A stretch of 64,000 nt of DNA from Silene conica (Eukaryota > Streptophyta > Magnoliopsida > Caryophyllales > Caryophyllaceae), in assembly GCA_029255685.2 (NCBI GenBank), contig CM055317.2:73087460-73151459 (forward strand). Direction: 5' to 3'. The stretch's first letter is position 1, and each line of letters starts with the position of its first letter. The notes beneath the pieces are model-generated. The model was not told the origin of the DNA. It did no database searches and worked only from the letters and a program-made list of their open reading frames with translations. Below are positions 45,674 to 58,189 of the stretch, one piece after another. The translations under genes were made by a program, and so were the position numbers.

Positions 45674-46021
45674 TAGGGATGTCAATGGGGCGGGTCTTGG
45701 TGGGTCTCGCCTCGGACACGCCCCACGTAGGGCGGGTACGTGTAATGATTTGATGGGTCATGGGGTGGGTACGGGTTTTAAAATTATCATTCGTCGCAGG
45801 TCTTGGGGCGGGAGCGGATATTTTATGGGTCAACGTAGCTCTAATTAATTGAATGTTAAGCGGGTAGTTTGGCAGGTCAACGGCTCCCCACAGGGCGGGG
45901 ACGGTTTTGAAAAGTTCAACCTGCCACGGGTCGTGGGGCGGGTGCGGGTGCGCATGTAGTTCGCGGATGCGGGTGCGTGTTACCCTTCTTCCGCAACCAC
46001 CCCGACCTATTGACATTCCTA
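45674..46021. mobile_element. Non-autonomous hAT element with GGGGCGGGT repeats
   Basis: 348 bp; starts TAGGGATGTCAAT and ends ATTGACATTCCTA, inverted repeats with one mismatch. Flanks ttagggat and tttgtgat match at 6 of 8 positions. The interior is locally GC-rich (GGGGCGGG units), unlike its surroundings. No transposase. Confidence 0.75.
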
Positions 46022-47893
46022 TTTGTGATTTGGGATTGATGAGAGACTACCCGCGAGAGAAAAAAAGTTAATTGTCCTCTCATTAGGAGAGTTTTATGCC
46101 ATCTCATCGAGATATATTTAGGCCACATCAATGGATGAGTTTCTTCTCTTAATAAAACAAGTTGATTTTGATGTCAATATTGCAAAGGATGTGGAAGATT
46201 AGCACCGTGGTTCGTTTTATGGTACTATCGATGTTCTCAGATCATCAGTAATATGGGTTGAATAAGAATATAAGATTAAATCTCTTCAATATTATGCAAG
46301 ATTTGAGGACTTTCTCGCAAGAGTTGTATAATGAAACAACGATATAATAGATGACATGTAGAAGCGGAGCATTTGAGCAAATCAAGTCCGTAATTCATTG
46401 TCTTGATGTGCATTTATTTTATTTGAGTTTTATGAATATATATTTGATCAAGTTTGATATATTCTAGTAAATTAGCTCAAAAAATTAAAAGTGGCCGCTA
46501 TCATCATCCTTTAGTTATATTTTAGCAACAAATGATCACCAGAAAATCAACCACTAATTTCAATTTGGTTGCAAAATTAATCACAAATTATCAACCAAAT
46601 TCAATTAATTAGTTAATTAGCAATCAAGTTTTAGTTTAATTAATAGAAAATTAGCAACCAACCATAGTCCATCTTCACTAATAGCATATTAGCTAGCTAA
46701 GCCATCATTATGGATAGTAGTAGTTAGCTAGCATATTATCCTTAGCATATATTGTATTCCAAACTTTAAATAAATTATCCTCCCAACCCAATTATTAGTC
46801 CAAGCTCACTCAATATGCTTCCAATTGAATAATAAAGCATAATATTTGAAAATTGTACATTATTATTATTATCAATAAGTTTCTCCTAAAATGACAGTAT
46901 CCGTCTCGGAGTTAAATACTTAAATATGACAATTTGACAACGTTTTTATAAACATTATTCACTCTTCTTTTGTTGCATCTATCATACTTGATCCGTTTTA
47001 AATTTAATTTGGATATCGCCGTAAACATTTTAAAGCAAGTCTCATTTAAGACAAACATATGTACCACATGCTGAAGACGAGTCAAGTAATACCCAAGTGG
47101 GCTGGGAAGATAAGACGAGAGCAAAATGTTTGAAAAGTACTAACATTTTGCTTTTATTTTATCTATCAATTTTAAGTATTACTTGACCCGTTTCCAACTA
47201 ACGACAAATGTATCCGAGTTCTGTAAACATTTTATTACTCCGTACAAAACACGCAAAAGTGAATAAAGGAGAGTTAGGAGACATGAATAGATGATAGTGA
47301 GGTCCAACAACAATCTTATCTGAGCTTATCCTCCACTCACATGTATATATCTCCATTCTCCACTACTGAAAAGAGGGATAGGCCATTCCATTATCATCGA
47401 CTAAAAAGGAAACCAGTTTCGGACGTCATGCGATAGTGTTAATCGGAAACACGACACAAAATTAACGGGTTATAATTGAAGTTAGTAATTAATTTATTTA
47501 AGTGGATTGATACGGACACGACACGAAAATTAATTGGGTAAAGTTTAGATTAAAGAATTTATAACCCGTTTACATGTAATATGAACACACATTCGACACG
47601 ACCCGATCCGTTTTTTCAGGTTTACTTTACTCACCCGCATTCCTTTCTCTCTCAAATAGTATGGTTGTATTATAGGCTACATTTTGTTTTGATTCAAAGG
47701 GTAAATATTTGTGGGCAAATTATAAAATTGATAAAAAAAAAGAGATTATTGAACAAAATGATAAAAAATAACATAGTGTACAAATTTTTTAAAAAATAGC
47801 ATAATTATGACTTTATGTAGCAAGGTAAATAAAGATGAAGTTCACAAATTTTCATTGAAGACGAATATCCGTCATAAACTAACGACGGATAGT
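46022..47893. other. AT-rich intergenic DNA with MITE fragments
   Basis: No gene. Repeat-like pieces include 'tgacccgttt...tatccg' around 46900-47230 and 'gacacgacacgaaaattaa'-type units at about 47445-47610. A 'gaagacgaatatccgtca' piece at 47855-47872 is the target region of the next hAT element. Confidence 0.4.
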
Positions 47894-47901
47894 GTCCCCC
47901 T

Positions 47902-48447
47902 TAGAGCTGGCAAAAGCTGACCCGACCCGATGAACCCGATCAGACCCGCCCGAAACCCGACCCGATACAACCCGAGAATTGGGTGAACCGAAACTGAACT
48001 GACCCGACCCGAACCGATCCGCTAACCAATAGCAGCATTATTTTGTCCAACCCGAACCCGACCCGAACCGAAGCGAACCGACCCGGCCCGTGACCCGATA
48101 TTTCTCAACCTGATAGATGACGTTATAATGAACTGTCTTAATAATGGTTTAAATGACATCAAATTGATAATTCTTCTTAATTATTCTAACTTAAACTTCA
48201 ATAAATACATCTATCCATTAATTAAACATAAAATTATCATTTAAAACTTAATATATAAAATAAAATATATGTCAATAATCTGACCCGCTAATAACCCGAC
48301 CCGAATTGTCACCCGTCGTTGACCCGACCCGAAGATGACCCGGCATGAACCGAACCGACCCGAACCCGTCACTGACCCGACATAACCCGAACCCGATATG
48401 ATCCGACCTACTTTGACCCGACCTGAGTGACCCAATTGCCACCTCTA
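47902..48447. mobile_element. Non-autonomous hAT element rich in CCCGA repeats (copy B)
   Basis: 546 bp, starting TAGAGCTGGCAA and ending TTGCCACCTCTA, with an exact 8-bp duplication gtccccct (47894-47901 and 48448-48455). It is the same family as 625-1183, with matching AT-rich core ('gatgacgttataatgaactg') and CCCGA-rich ends. It is inserted in an older MITE-like sequence. Confidence 0.92.
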
Positions 48448-48455
48448 GTCCCCCT

Positions 48456-50823
48456 CACGATATGCAACAATTAAATGAAACACCTTACGTACCCTCCTAT
48501 TTATGATATTATGAAATGAGCACCATTCATTTTGAGTATATGACGGATAATGCTCGTATTTAATGAGACAAAGTAGATAAAGTTTTAGGTCACAAATCTT
48601 TAATTCGTTAAACAAAAAAAACTAACAAAAACAGTACAAGGACCATGTGACCATGTTTAATACCTTCATTCATTTAGCTCGTTATACACTCTGTAAAATG
48701 CATTCAACAATAACAACATAGTACAATATAGAGATATTATTTAGTTTTTGTTGTCCTTTAATATGAATATTAATATAAAAAAAAAAACATAAAACATGGT
48801 ATGCCAAATAAAAAAAATGAAAAAAATAGCAATTTGCTAGAATTGATTCTTTCGAAGAACTCACAAATTATTATTCCCTTCTATTCGCCTTTTTTTCAAT
48901 AAGAAATAAGAAAATAAATTTGGACCGAACAAAACACACAATAAATAAATCTTCCAAAAAAAAAATAACGAAGAAAATCTGAATAATTGTTTAAGAAAAT
49001 AAGAGAAAAAAGGTGAATCATTGGTAGTATTTTTGACGGAAATATCCGACTTAAGCAATAAAGCGCGACAAACAACATGATGAGATGAAAAGCTGGATGC
49101 ATAACAAAAGCCGAATTCTCGTCCAATCTACTTATACAAGGTAGTATTTAACCTAATTTATAGTTAAGATGAACATATCCGTTTTAAGAAAGACCGTTTC
49201 GAATGGAATGGTGGGAGAGGGAACATGATCAGCTCATGCCAGTACGGAAGACCATAACTGTTAGAGGGTTCACCCATCCATTATGTTTCAGTCATGAATG
49301 AATGAATGAAAGAGTGGGCTATCCTCTTCTTCATTCCATATTGATTGTCAAATAATTTGGACCAATATAAACTTTCTCAATAAAAGAGACAGAAAGGAGA
49401 AACAGGATAGACCCTTGATTTAAATCCACATGTTAGGCTTGGACAACTTCGACATATTCATTTCTTTCCTCCTCCTCTTCCTACCCCACTTCTTAACAAC
49501 TTGTTCAAAATATCATTCGTTCTAGAGGGTCAGATACCCTTACACTATGTTTATGGGTTGGGTTAAGTAGGTTTAAGTCTTGAATAAAACAAAAAAATAA
49601 CAAATAAAAAAAGGAAAAAGAAATTAAAAGGTTGGAACATTTTTGAAGAAACTAGGTTCATACGGTCCAATCTGGCCTCCTGGAACACTTTCCAGACCTC
49701 GTTCTAGACCTTGTTTAGTGTAAGAAAGTATAAGTTAAAGGTAAGTCTTGATAAAAGATAGAAATTAAGAGGTATTGTTTGAAATTAGGTTAAGAAAAAA
49801 AATTTAATTTTAATATAGGAATTAGGACTAAGTAGAGCTACAAAACCTACGGATAAACATGGTCTTAAACGAAAGTATCTGTATTAATTTAAAATGAATC
49901 AAATATCAATGAATTAAATTGGAAAAATGTGTGAAAAGCTTTTATCATATTTATTTATGTGAGTATGTTTAACATGTTTTAGGTTTAAGACGCAAATACT
50001 TGTCGAATAAAAAATTATTTTAGTAAATGAAAAAAAAAAGTCAAAATAATTAATTTAAAAAAGACAATTAAGACATAGATACAATCATAATTTAGAAAAT
50101 GAAAATAAGATGCATATTTTTTTTAATTAATTAAAAAGGGCGACATCACTATGATATTAATATGATTTATTTTGTTTATTTTTAAACCGTATTAACTACA
50201 GAAGTATGTTAAGCAAACAATTTACTAATTTGATGTTATTGGCTTAAATTAGTAGATTCCGATAATTTGTTTTTACTTGGTACAATTATTAATTTTACTA
50301 CTTTTGTTATTGACTTAAATATGTAAATTACGTCTAAAATAGTATGTTAACCGATCAATCTACTATTTTGATGTGTTTGATAAATGACACAAAATAACCT
50401 GACTTGAAAATGATCTGACCAACATACCTAAACCCCCATCCCCCAAAATCTAAAATAACCCGATAATATGATGACCCAAACTTATCCGACCCGAGCTAAC
50501 CAGATTCAAACCCTACCCAATTAACCTAATTATATCAAATCTATTAGAGACTAGAGATAAAGTCAAACACAACCCTAGATTAAGTGAAAAATAAAACCGA
50601 AAATAAATCCCAAAAACTCACATTCTACACATGACAACTGTTTTACCAAAGAAAATTGTAGATAAAAAAAAGGGAATAATATCCAATGGTGATAAACCAA
50701 CCATTACCTTATCTGACAGCCAGTAATCTTATCAAATCCCATCCATTTTTCCATAAACCAACTAATTTCTATAATAAATTTTAAAAAATAATCAAATTAA
50801 AATCCATCCAATCAAATCCTTTA
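48456..50823. other. AT-rich intergenic DNA upstream of the MYB gene
   Basis: No gene. A possible MITE at about 49543-49866 has ends resembling 'actatgtttatggg' and 'ggataaacatggt'. Two CTTATC (GATAAG, I-box type) motifs near 50707 and 50731 lie within 300 bases of the MYB gene start. Confidence 0.4.
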
Positions 50824-51009
50824 AATATAATATAACCCCCCCTCGTACGGACCCTCATCCCATCTCACCATTATAGATTCCTTCAAAACCCTCCTTTCCC
50901 TTCCTCTCTTCCATCCTCACCCTATCTATCTATCTACTACTCTTCTTCTTCTTTCTCTCCCTTACTTTTTCTCGATTTTACGATTTTACGATAATCAATC
51001 AATTAGTCA
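50824..51009 (+). promoter_or_regulatory. Putative core promoter and 5' UTR of the MYB gene
   Basis: A TATA-like ATATAATATAA lies at about 50825-50835, followed by a CT-rich stretch (50880-50970) typical of plant 5' UTRs, and then the ATG at 51010. Transcription start not determined. Confidence 0.5.
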
Positions 51010-52264
51010 ATGACGGAAACAAATACCGCCGGCGGACGCAATGAAATTATGTTGTTCGGCGTCCGCCTCGTGGTTGACTCTATGAGAAAAAGTGTTTCTC
51101 TTAATAATCTCTCTCAGTATCAACACCGTCTCGATGCCGATACTGATAACGTTACGTTCGCCGCCGCCACCGCCGCCGCGAGTAACGCAGTTGTTGATTA
51201 CGCTTCCGCTGATGAAGCTTTCGTAAACCGACAATCATCGCCTACTGTCGCTGCTGTTAACCGTGAGCGTAAACGAGGTACGCATCGGAATATCAATAGT
51301 TAGTTAAATACATACTTTCTTCGTTCTGATCATTTTTTTGAAACGTATTTTAATTTAAAGTAAATAAATAATTGAAATGGAGAGAGTATTTGACTTTATT
51401 GTTAGAAGGATTTTGATTGGGACAGAAGGAGCATTAATCATGATTTTTGTGAAAAAAACAGTTAAAATAGGATATTAACTAAGGTATTAATTGCGAAGAT
51501 TTGTTTAATTTGATTGATGATTAAGTAAATTGATTTTGGTGTGGTGATTGACAAATGTAGGAGTACCATGGACGGAGGAGGAACACAAGTTGTTTTTAGT
51601 AGGATTACAGAAGGTAGGAAAGGGAGATTGGCGAGGTATTTCAAGAAATTACGTCAAAACTCGAACGCCGACTCAGGTTGCGAGTCATGCTCAGAAATAC
51701 TTTCTTCGTCGGAGTAATCTTAATCGCCGTCGTCGAAGATCCAGTCTCTTTGATATCACTACTGATTCTGTAATTTTTCTTTCTCCTTCGCAACTCAAAT
51801 CGTTGTTTTCCGAGACTAATGTTATGGATCTTCTCTTCTCGACACTTTCGCAAATTAGAAGTCAGATGATTTGTTATGATTAATCTGAACTATAACGATT
51901 AATTATTGTTTGATTACAGGTTCCTGCAAGTTCATCGAATGATCAATCTACAATAATGCAATCGAGTTTTGAGGAGCAGAACGTCAAATTTACGATATCT
52001 CCATCGCCGATCTATAATCCATTGACAGCACAAAAAGTTGATCCAACTCCAGCTAATAGCAGCAGCAACAACATGTCAATGATGAACTTCGATCTAAACA
52101 CGAATACAAATACGAACACAAATAAGAATTCAAGTTCGTTGTCATTCGACTCATCAACATTGTCACTCAATTTATCTCTGTCTATGTCGACCGAGACAGG
52201 TAATTCAACGTTTCAGGTTATGCAAGGTTTCCGTAATCCGGACGGGATGATTACCGTGGTGTAG
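51010..52264 (+). CDS. One-repeat MYB (SHAQKYF) transcription factor, MYBD-like
   Basis: A nuclear DNA-binding regulator resembling Arabidopsis At1g70000 (MYBD) and its close paralogue. Exon 1 (51010-51277) has [20 protein letters not shown], including an LFGV-type repression motif, and YASADEA, ending in NRERKR. Exon 2 begins at 51561 with [16 protein letters not shown] and carries the MYB repeat, the [11 protein letters not shown] signature and the basic run [13 protein letters not shown]. Exon 3 (51920-52264) has Asn/Thr repeats and the EAR-like motif LSLNLSL. The exon 2 end is uncertain: GTTATG after 51820 gives about 290 residues, GTAATT after 51769 about 273; both keep frame. Family members act mainly as repressors in light, sugar or hormone responses; that role here is inference. 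Confidence 0.9.
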
Positions 52265-53632
52265 CTTGATCTTCAAGTTTTCTTGTTTTAGTTTAATTTA
52301 TTACTTCGTATCTGATTAATTAACTGGTGAATGAATGTTTAACAATCGATTATCGATAATCGATAATAATCGGAGATTTAAGAGTTTCTTTTGTTGGTTG
52401 ATGAATTTGTAATGCTGATTAAGAGAAACAATGATTTAGTAAGTTTAGATCATTTAGATGGATCATCCATTCATCCGTAATTACTATAATGCTAATTTTA
52501 AGTCGAGTATTTCACGATTAACTTTTTGTTCTCTTCTTTTAATTCCGTGGTTATGTAAATTACAAGTTGCAATCGATCTGTGAATAATTACAGAACGGTA
52601 AATTTAAAATTCTAATGTCATGCTTTTTGGAATATATTCATTTTAATTGAATTATTGTTGGAGTGCTGAATAAAATAAATATGATCAAATTAATTTTGTA
52701 AAATATTTGATAACTAGGTAACACAAAACTTTAATGTTGGTTAATTCATCAGTGGAGATGAAAGTCAAACTTCAATCTTAGTCAATAAAATATTCAAAAT
52801 TAATGAGCAAGCATATGAATAACATGATTTTTTTTTGATTAATAAGTCTCTCTTGCGACGGAATCCGTCACGAACTTGTGACAGATCATGTACATCCATT
52901 TAATTAGATAAGATAAGAATAAAAATGTATAGAAAAATCACATAAATAATATTGAAGAGAGAGAAAAAGTGAGTGTTTTGTGAGAGGAAACAGTATTCGT
53001 CACAAGCTTGTGACGGATACCGTTATCACAAATGAGAATTTATGTGAGGAGTATGACCTTGTGACAATAAAATCCTAGCAAAAAGCTCATTCAATCGCAT
53101 CACCACTATACTGATCTGAATAGTTTCTTTGATATTGATCAAACAAATAAGCATAATTACACAAATTCTACCCATGTAGGACCTGTTCGAAGTGATAATT
53201 ATTTATCAAAAATTGTCATTTTTATCAAAAAATAGTCGTGTTAGTCATTTTCTACATAACCACGGAATTACAACGTCGCATAGGAAAATTATTGGCATAA
53301 TTATTGCATAGGATTAAGATACTAGGAGTATTAAATTTAGTAGTACACTGTTACTTAAAGTGTTATAATTGTGTGATTAAAGCTTGTTGCTAATCAATAT
53401 CAGCCTCTCAATTAGAGATTGGCTAAATATAATGATGTTGGTTATGTGGTGTGCGTCGTATGTTATCCAAATTCTTTGACAATAAATGGCACTAGTATTG
53501 TTTTGCGCAATTAGAGGGTCAATGGCCGTCCATAGGCCGATATATATTGCCTCGATTCACTAAATTGCTTGTGCAACTACTCGATAATGCAAGGATGTGC
53601 CTTCTATTTTTACCCGTGTAAAATGAATAATA
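52265..53632. other. MYB gene 3' flank and MITE-like DNA
   Basis: No gene. At about 52852-53045 'gcgacggaatccgtcacgaa' and 'gtcacaagcttgtgacggat' form the ends of a MITE-like element of the family also seen in the PLD intron. Confidence 0.45.
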
Positions 53633-53761
53633 TTTCCTCCATTTTTATATAATGTACCCATTTTATTAAAATACTACACTCATATATTCAACAAATGGGT
53701 ACATTATATTCACAAAAAAAAAAAAAAACAAATGGGTACATTATATAAAAACGGAGGAAAG
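53633..53761. mobile_element. Short Stowaway-like MITE
   Basis: 129 bp between TA dinucleotides. Ends TTTCCTCCATTTTTATATAA and its inverse TTATATAAAAACGGAGGAAA extend into ATGTACCCATTT/AAATGGGTACAT. A second internal copy of 'aaatgggtacattata' precedes an A run. Confidence 0.75.
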
Positions 53762-53763
53762 TA

Positions 53764-55535
53764 TTTTTCTTATAATAAGGCACTCATGCTAGGGGAGTCA
53801 CTATTTGTCTACAACTTGTGACGGATAATTTTCGTTTTCATTGAGGATTTGTGAAAAACTAAAGACAAAATAAATATATTCTGATTTAAAACAATTATTT
53901 GTGTTAAATTTAAAATAAGTCAAATATAATAGTAACTGATTTTGCACGAGTGTGCTACCTAATCTGTTTTAATGTTGGGCATATAATCAACTTTTGAACT
54001 AATTTAACATTGAAGTTAAAAAATAAAAAAGATTTTTGAATATTTAGCTATTAGCGTATTCTTACTTAAAAAGAATGACTATAACGCATTCTATTATTAA
54101 GTTTTTTGAGTTTATTTTAAAAGGATCCGTTGTATTATAGCTTGTCAATCGGACTTGAGAACGTTCAAACTCGACACGAAATTAGTTATGGAGTACTTTA
54201 CTAGCCCCGATAAGGATCGATGGAATATAAGAATATTACACTTCTTCACGATATACTTTTTATGTGCTAGTCATTTGCTGTGCTATTCTATTTTTGGGTA
54301 TTTTAGTAAATTGTTATCCTTTTTAATTTAAGAATGAACTTGATCGATGAACAATTTGATCAGTTACACAGTTTGATCTGCTTGTTAAGTTGTTATTTAG
54401 TAATTAACCCATTCTTCTTTTCCTGGTCTTTGTTCCAAAACCAAAAACAATCAACCGTTGTTTTCCTGATCTTGGTGCCAAAATTAACGGATAACAATTA
54501 ACCGGAAAAGAGTGGTGGTGATAAAGTTGAGTATTATGAAGTAATTAATATAAATAACACTTTCGGTTCACTATAATTAGTTGATAAAAGTATTGACTTA
54601 TAGTTTAAAAGGTGGGATGGATATATAAAGGCATAAAGCATCTCATATAGTATGTTGAAGTTGCTTTCCAACCTAACTTGGTCACTTTGGTACGACTCGT
54701 TTGTTAGACATCTCAATTTCTTACTTTAGATAAGATAATAAAGCTAAAGTGTGTTCTTGTGTGTCTTCATTTGGACTTGTACTCTCAAATTAAATCACAC
54801 AAAGTATTTTTCCTACATCGACTCGGTTATGTTTTTTCACTTACGTATTGCATTAATATTTATACTTGTAGTGCTAGCTACATCGGTCTTTCAATACAAT
54901 TAGGAACCGGAATGTCTCACGAGTTACGACTCATGAGTCATGACTCATGAATATTCTCGTATCTATGAAGAAATAAAGAAGTTGCCTAAACCGAGTAGTA
55001 ATGGAAGTTATGCAATAATTACCAAAAACAAATTACTATATAGTTTGGTACTAATATAATATACTCATACTATGTAAGCGTGGAAAATAAATTTTTAACG
55101 AGTTACAGGGAAATTCAAAGATTAGATTAACGAAACGAGAGATTAGTGAGATGGCGAAAGCGATTCCCGAACATGATGATTTTTGGTTTGATGAATACAA
55201 TGTCGAGAATGAAGACATAAAACATATGTATACTAGCGTTTAATTGTCGGGAGTATGCAGAGGCGGCCTTAGAGTACTTTAACAACCGAGGCGGGGGTAA
55301 AACGTACTGTATAAGATTGTAGAGCATGGTCATACTGTGTCAATAACTTTTTATTGGATCATATTAATTTCAAGGCGACGGAAAAAGATTGTCCAAACAC
55401 TCCGGTTGAGACTTTCTTTGCGCAATTGAGTTTTGTCCGGGGTAGAGGGTCGATTGCTGCGTAAAATTGGGGCCTAGTCATGAGGTATCACATTGGAGTG
55501 AAACGCAACTTGGTAGGTGTGAATATTGTAAATAA
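53764..55535. other. Gene-poor stretch
   Basis: No recognisable gene. The sequence at about 55130-55500 is less AT-rich and has a short possible frame start (atggcgaaagcg near 55152) that soon stops; it may be a decayed gene piece, unidentified. Confidence 0.35.
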
Positions 55536-55568
55536 CTAGTTTTAAACCCGTGCAAATTGCACGGGTTT
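55536..55568 (-). mobile_element. Helitron 3' terminus (minus orientation), no. 1
   Basis: Read on the minus strand: hairpin ACCCGTGCAATttGCACGGGT-like stem (55545-55567), then TTAAAA and CTAG (55539-55536), followed by T. This is the Helitron 3' signature; the element extends to the right. Confidence 0.75.
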
Positions 55569-55584
55569 GTTATTTGAATATTCT

Positions 55585-56420
55585 CGCAAAGTGTGTTAAA
55601 TAACAGTAATTGCTCTTCTTAATGTGTATAATAATTTTGTTTGCAATTATCAAATTTGTACTTATTGAGAATATCTAAAATGATGCAATAATAAAACTAC
55701 AATTATATAGCCTTACTTTTTTTATTGATTATTAAAGTTAAAGTGTGTTAAATAGTAGTATTTGCTCTTTAATTAATGTCATATTTCATGTTCTTTAAGG
55801 TGTATCATAATTTCGTTTGCAATTACCAAATTTGTACTTATCGAGAATATCTAAAATGATGCATAATAAAACTACAATTATATAGCCTTACTTTTTTTTT
55901 ATTGATTATTAAAGTTAAAGCATAAAAAAAAATTATACAACCAAATATATAATAACATCGTACAACCATGATGTATTTAATTGAGCTTATGTGTATATTT
56001 GTTGAGCTTTTAAACTATTTTGAGTTATATTTTACTTTTTTATATTAAAATTTTAATATATTTCAACTTATATGTATTGTGTTTTAGTTGTATAATAATT
56101 TTCGATTCTCAATATTTTGTCAAGGAATTCATAAATTTTACCATATAGCTCATATTCTTTCTAATAAAGCTCGAAATTTCTATTAAAAAGCTCAAAATAT
56201 GTACATTGAATTGTATACCTCTGGTGGTATAATCTACACATTGAAGTTAAAGTGTGTTAAATAGTAGTAATTGCTCTTTAATTAATGTCATATTTCATGT
56301 TCTTAAGGTGTATCATAATTTTGTTTGCAATTACCAAATTTGTTCTCATCGAGAATATCTAAAATGATGCAATAATAAAACTACAATTATATAGCCTTAC
56401 TTTTTTATTGATTATTAAAG
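55585..56420. repeat. About 170-bp repeat, three copies, in Helitron no. 1
   Basis: Units begin near 55585, 55743 and 56245. They share 'gtgtgttaaatagtagtaat', 'gagaatatctaaaatgatgc' and 'actacaattatatagcctta'. The third is separated from the second by about 320 bases of other AT-rich sequence. No gene. Confidence 0.8.
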
Positions 56421-58189
56421 TTACAACTTTTTTTTTTAAGACAGATTTAAGACGGAGTCATCTATCATAATGAGAAAAAGGGTAAAATGTCAATCCACAC
56501 GGGTGTTATGGGTGATCATTAATGACCTTGTTTAGACATATACGGGTCTATATTTGAAAAAAATTGTCCATCAAGCTTAATTTTCTTACCCATGTCCATT
56601 GTATGCGTAGTTTGATTGTCCAAGCCCGTCTATCAAAAAAGACGGGTCTACCCGTAGGATCGTGGGAACAAAATTCAAAAAAAAGTTGTTAGCCTAAATA
56701 AAATTACCTATTACCAAGAATAAAGTAGGTTTATGAATTTTTTTTGGATTGACTTTATTTTGGATAAGTTTACGATAAAAAGATAGTTAGTTTATAGTGT
56801 ACATTTTTTTCATGTTATTGAAGTTGTCATGTAGATAAAAATAGGAAAATGTTTTGTTTTGACAGGCTTAACTTACCGGCCCATGGAGATTTCTCTTATT
56901 TTATACTCGCCCATTAATTTTAGCGGGCCTATTTTTGTTGTCCGTTACGTTACCCGGTGTCAACTATTTTGTTTTTGACCAATCAAGTCCTCTTTAATAA
57001 CGATCCAAGTGGGACGGCCAAACGGGTCGACCCGCACTTGATCAACTCTAATGGGTATATAGGACGTACTACTCTTTTTCTTCAATGTATTATACTTTTG
57101 TCTTATTCGTCTCATATAGACATATTTGATGTTTTAAACTTACGATGGATATATCTGTCCTAAATGAGAATTTACTCTCAAGTTATCAAATGAAATGTAA
57201 TTGCAACGAAAATCGCTTAAAAGATATATGAGTAAGGAATTTTTTTTTAAATTGTACTATGTCATAACACAAACTAAGTGTAAACGATTATACAAATAAT
57301 CACATATTCACTCTACCTTAACACAATTAAAATAACCGACAAATTAGTATATTTAACCAAAATATATTCATTCCGTCTCAATATTAATTTTTACCTTTTA
57401 TTATTAGTGAATCAAATGAATTAGACAAAGGAAGTGCGGAAGACTGTATTTTTTTCATTCCGTCTCAATATTTTTTTCATTATTCCGTCTCAATATTTTT
57501 TTCATTCCGTCTCAATATATTCATTCGTTTTAATTGTGAAATATTAATATAGAAACACCGTATTTTTTTCATTTGTTGCTTTTGCTCATTTTTTCTCTTT
57601 ATGTTGTTACCATGTTAATAGTAAAAAATTACAGTATTAATTATTATTAATTTTATTAATCAGGTTTAATGACCATTTTAGATCAATCATATCCTATAAT
57701 TCTAGGAATATAAGACGAAGTAATTAGTATAGAGCATATGCTTATAATTACTTTGGTTATTCAATCTGTTATAATTTTTCATTTGGTCTATCAAATGGCT
57801 TAATTAATTGCTTTTGTGAACGTGGTTCCTAAAATCCAGGAAAGACAAAGGTTGCTTTGAATTATTGACTTTCAACCACAGAGCGACACGTAGGCTCTGT
57901 GGTTATTGCTTTAATATATAAGATTAAGGAAAATCATAAATACAGTTTTTAGGGTTGTTTTTAAGTTACCAAAAAAGAAATAAAAAGCTTAAATCAAGCA
58001 TTGTTGAATACTTGAATTAATGACATTAATTTACGCGTAATTACGTTATAAATTCCTAATTAAATTCCATTTTAAGAGATGTATTTATCATTATCCATTA
58101 ATTAATTAATCATCCTACCGAATTGGTTGATAGTTTAAGATTTGATCCATTTAGTGATTAATGATTTTTTGTGTAATAAAACACCTGTA
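56421..58189. other. AT-rich intergenic DNA
   Basis: No gene seen. 'attccgtctcaatat' recurs three to four times at about 57370-57530 as a short local repeat. Confidence 0.4.

Noticed and set aside
45666..46131. Frames rich in Thr/Arg/Pro
   Set aside because: They lie over the GGGGCGGG-rich hAT element and its flank.
55127..55535. Possible gene at about 55.15 kb
   Set aside because: A short ATG frame stops quickly, no domain is visible in any frame, and no splice chain could be built.
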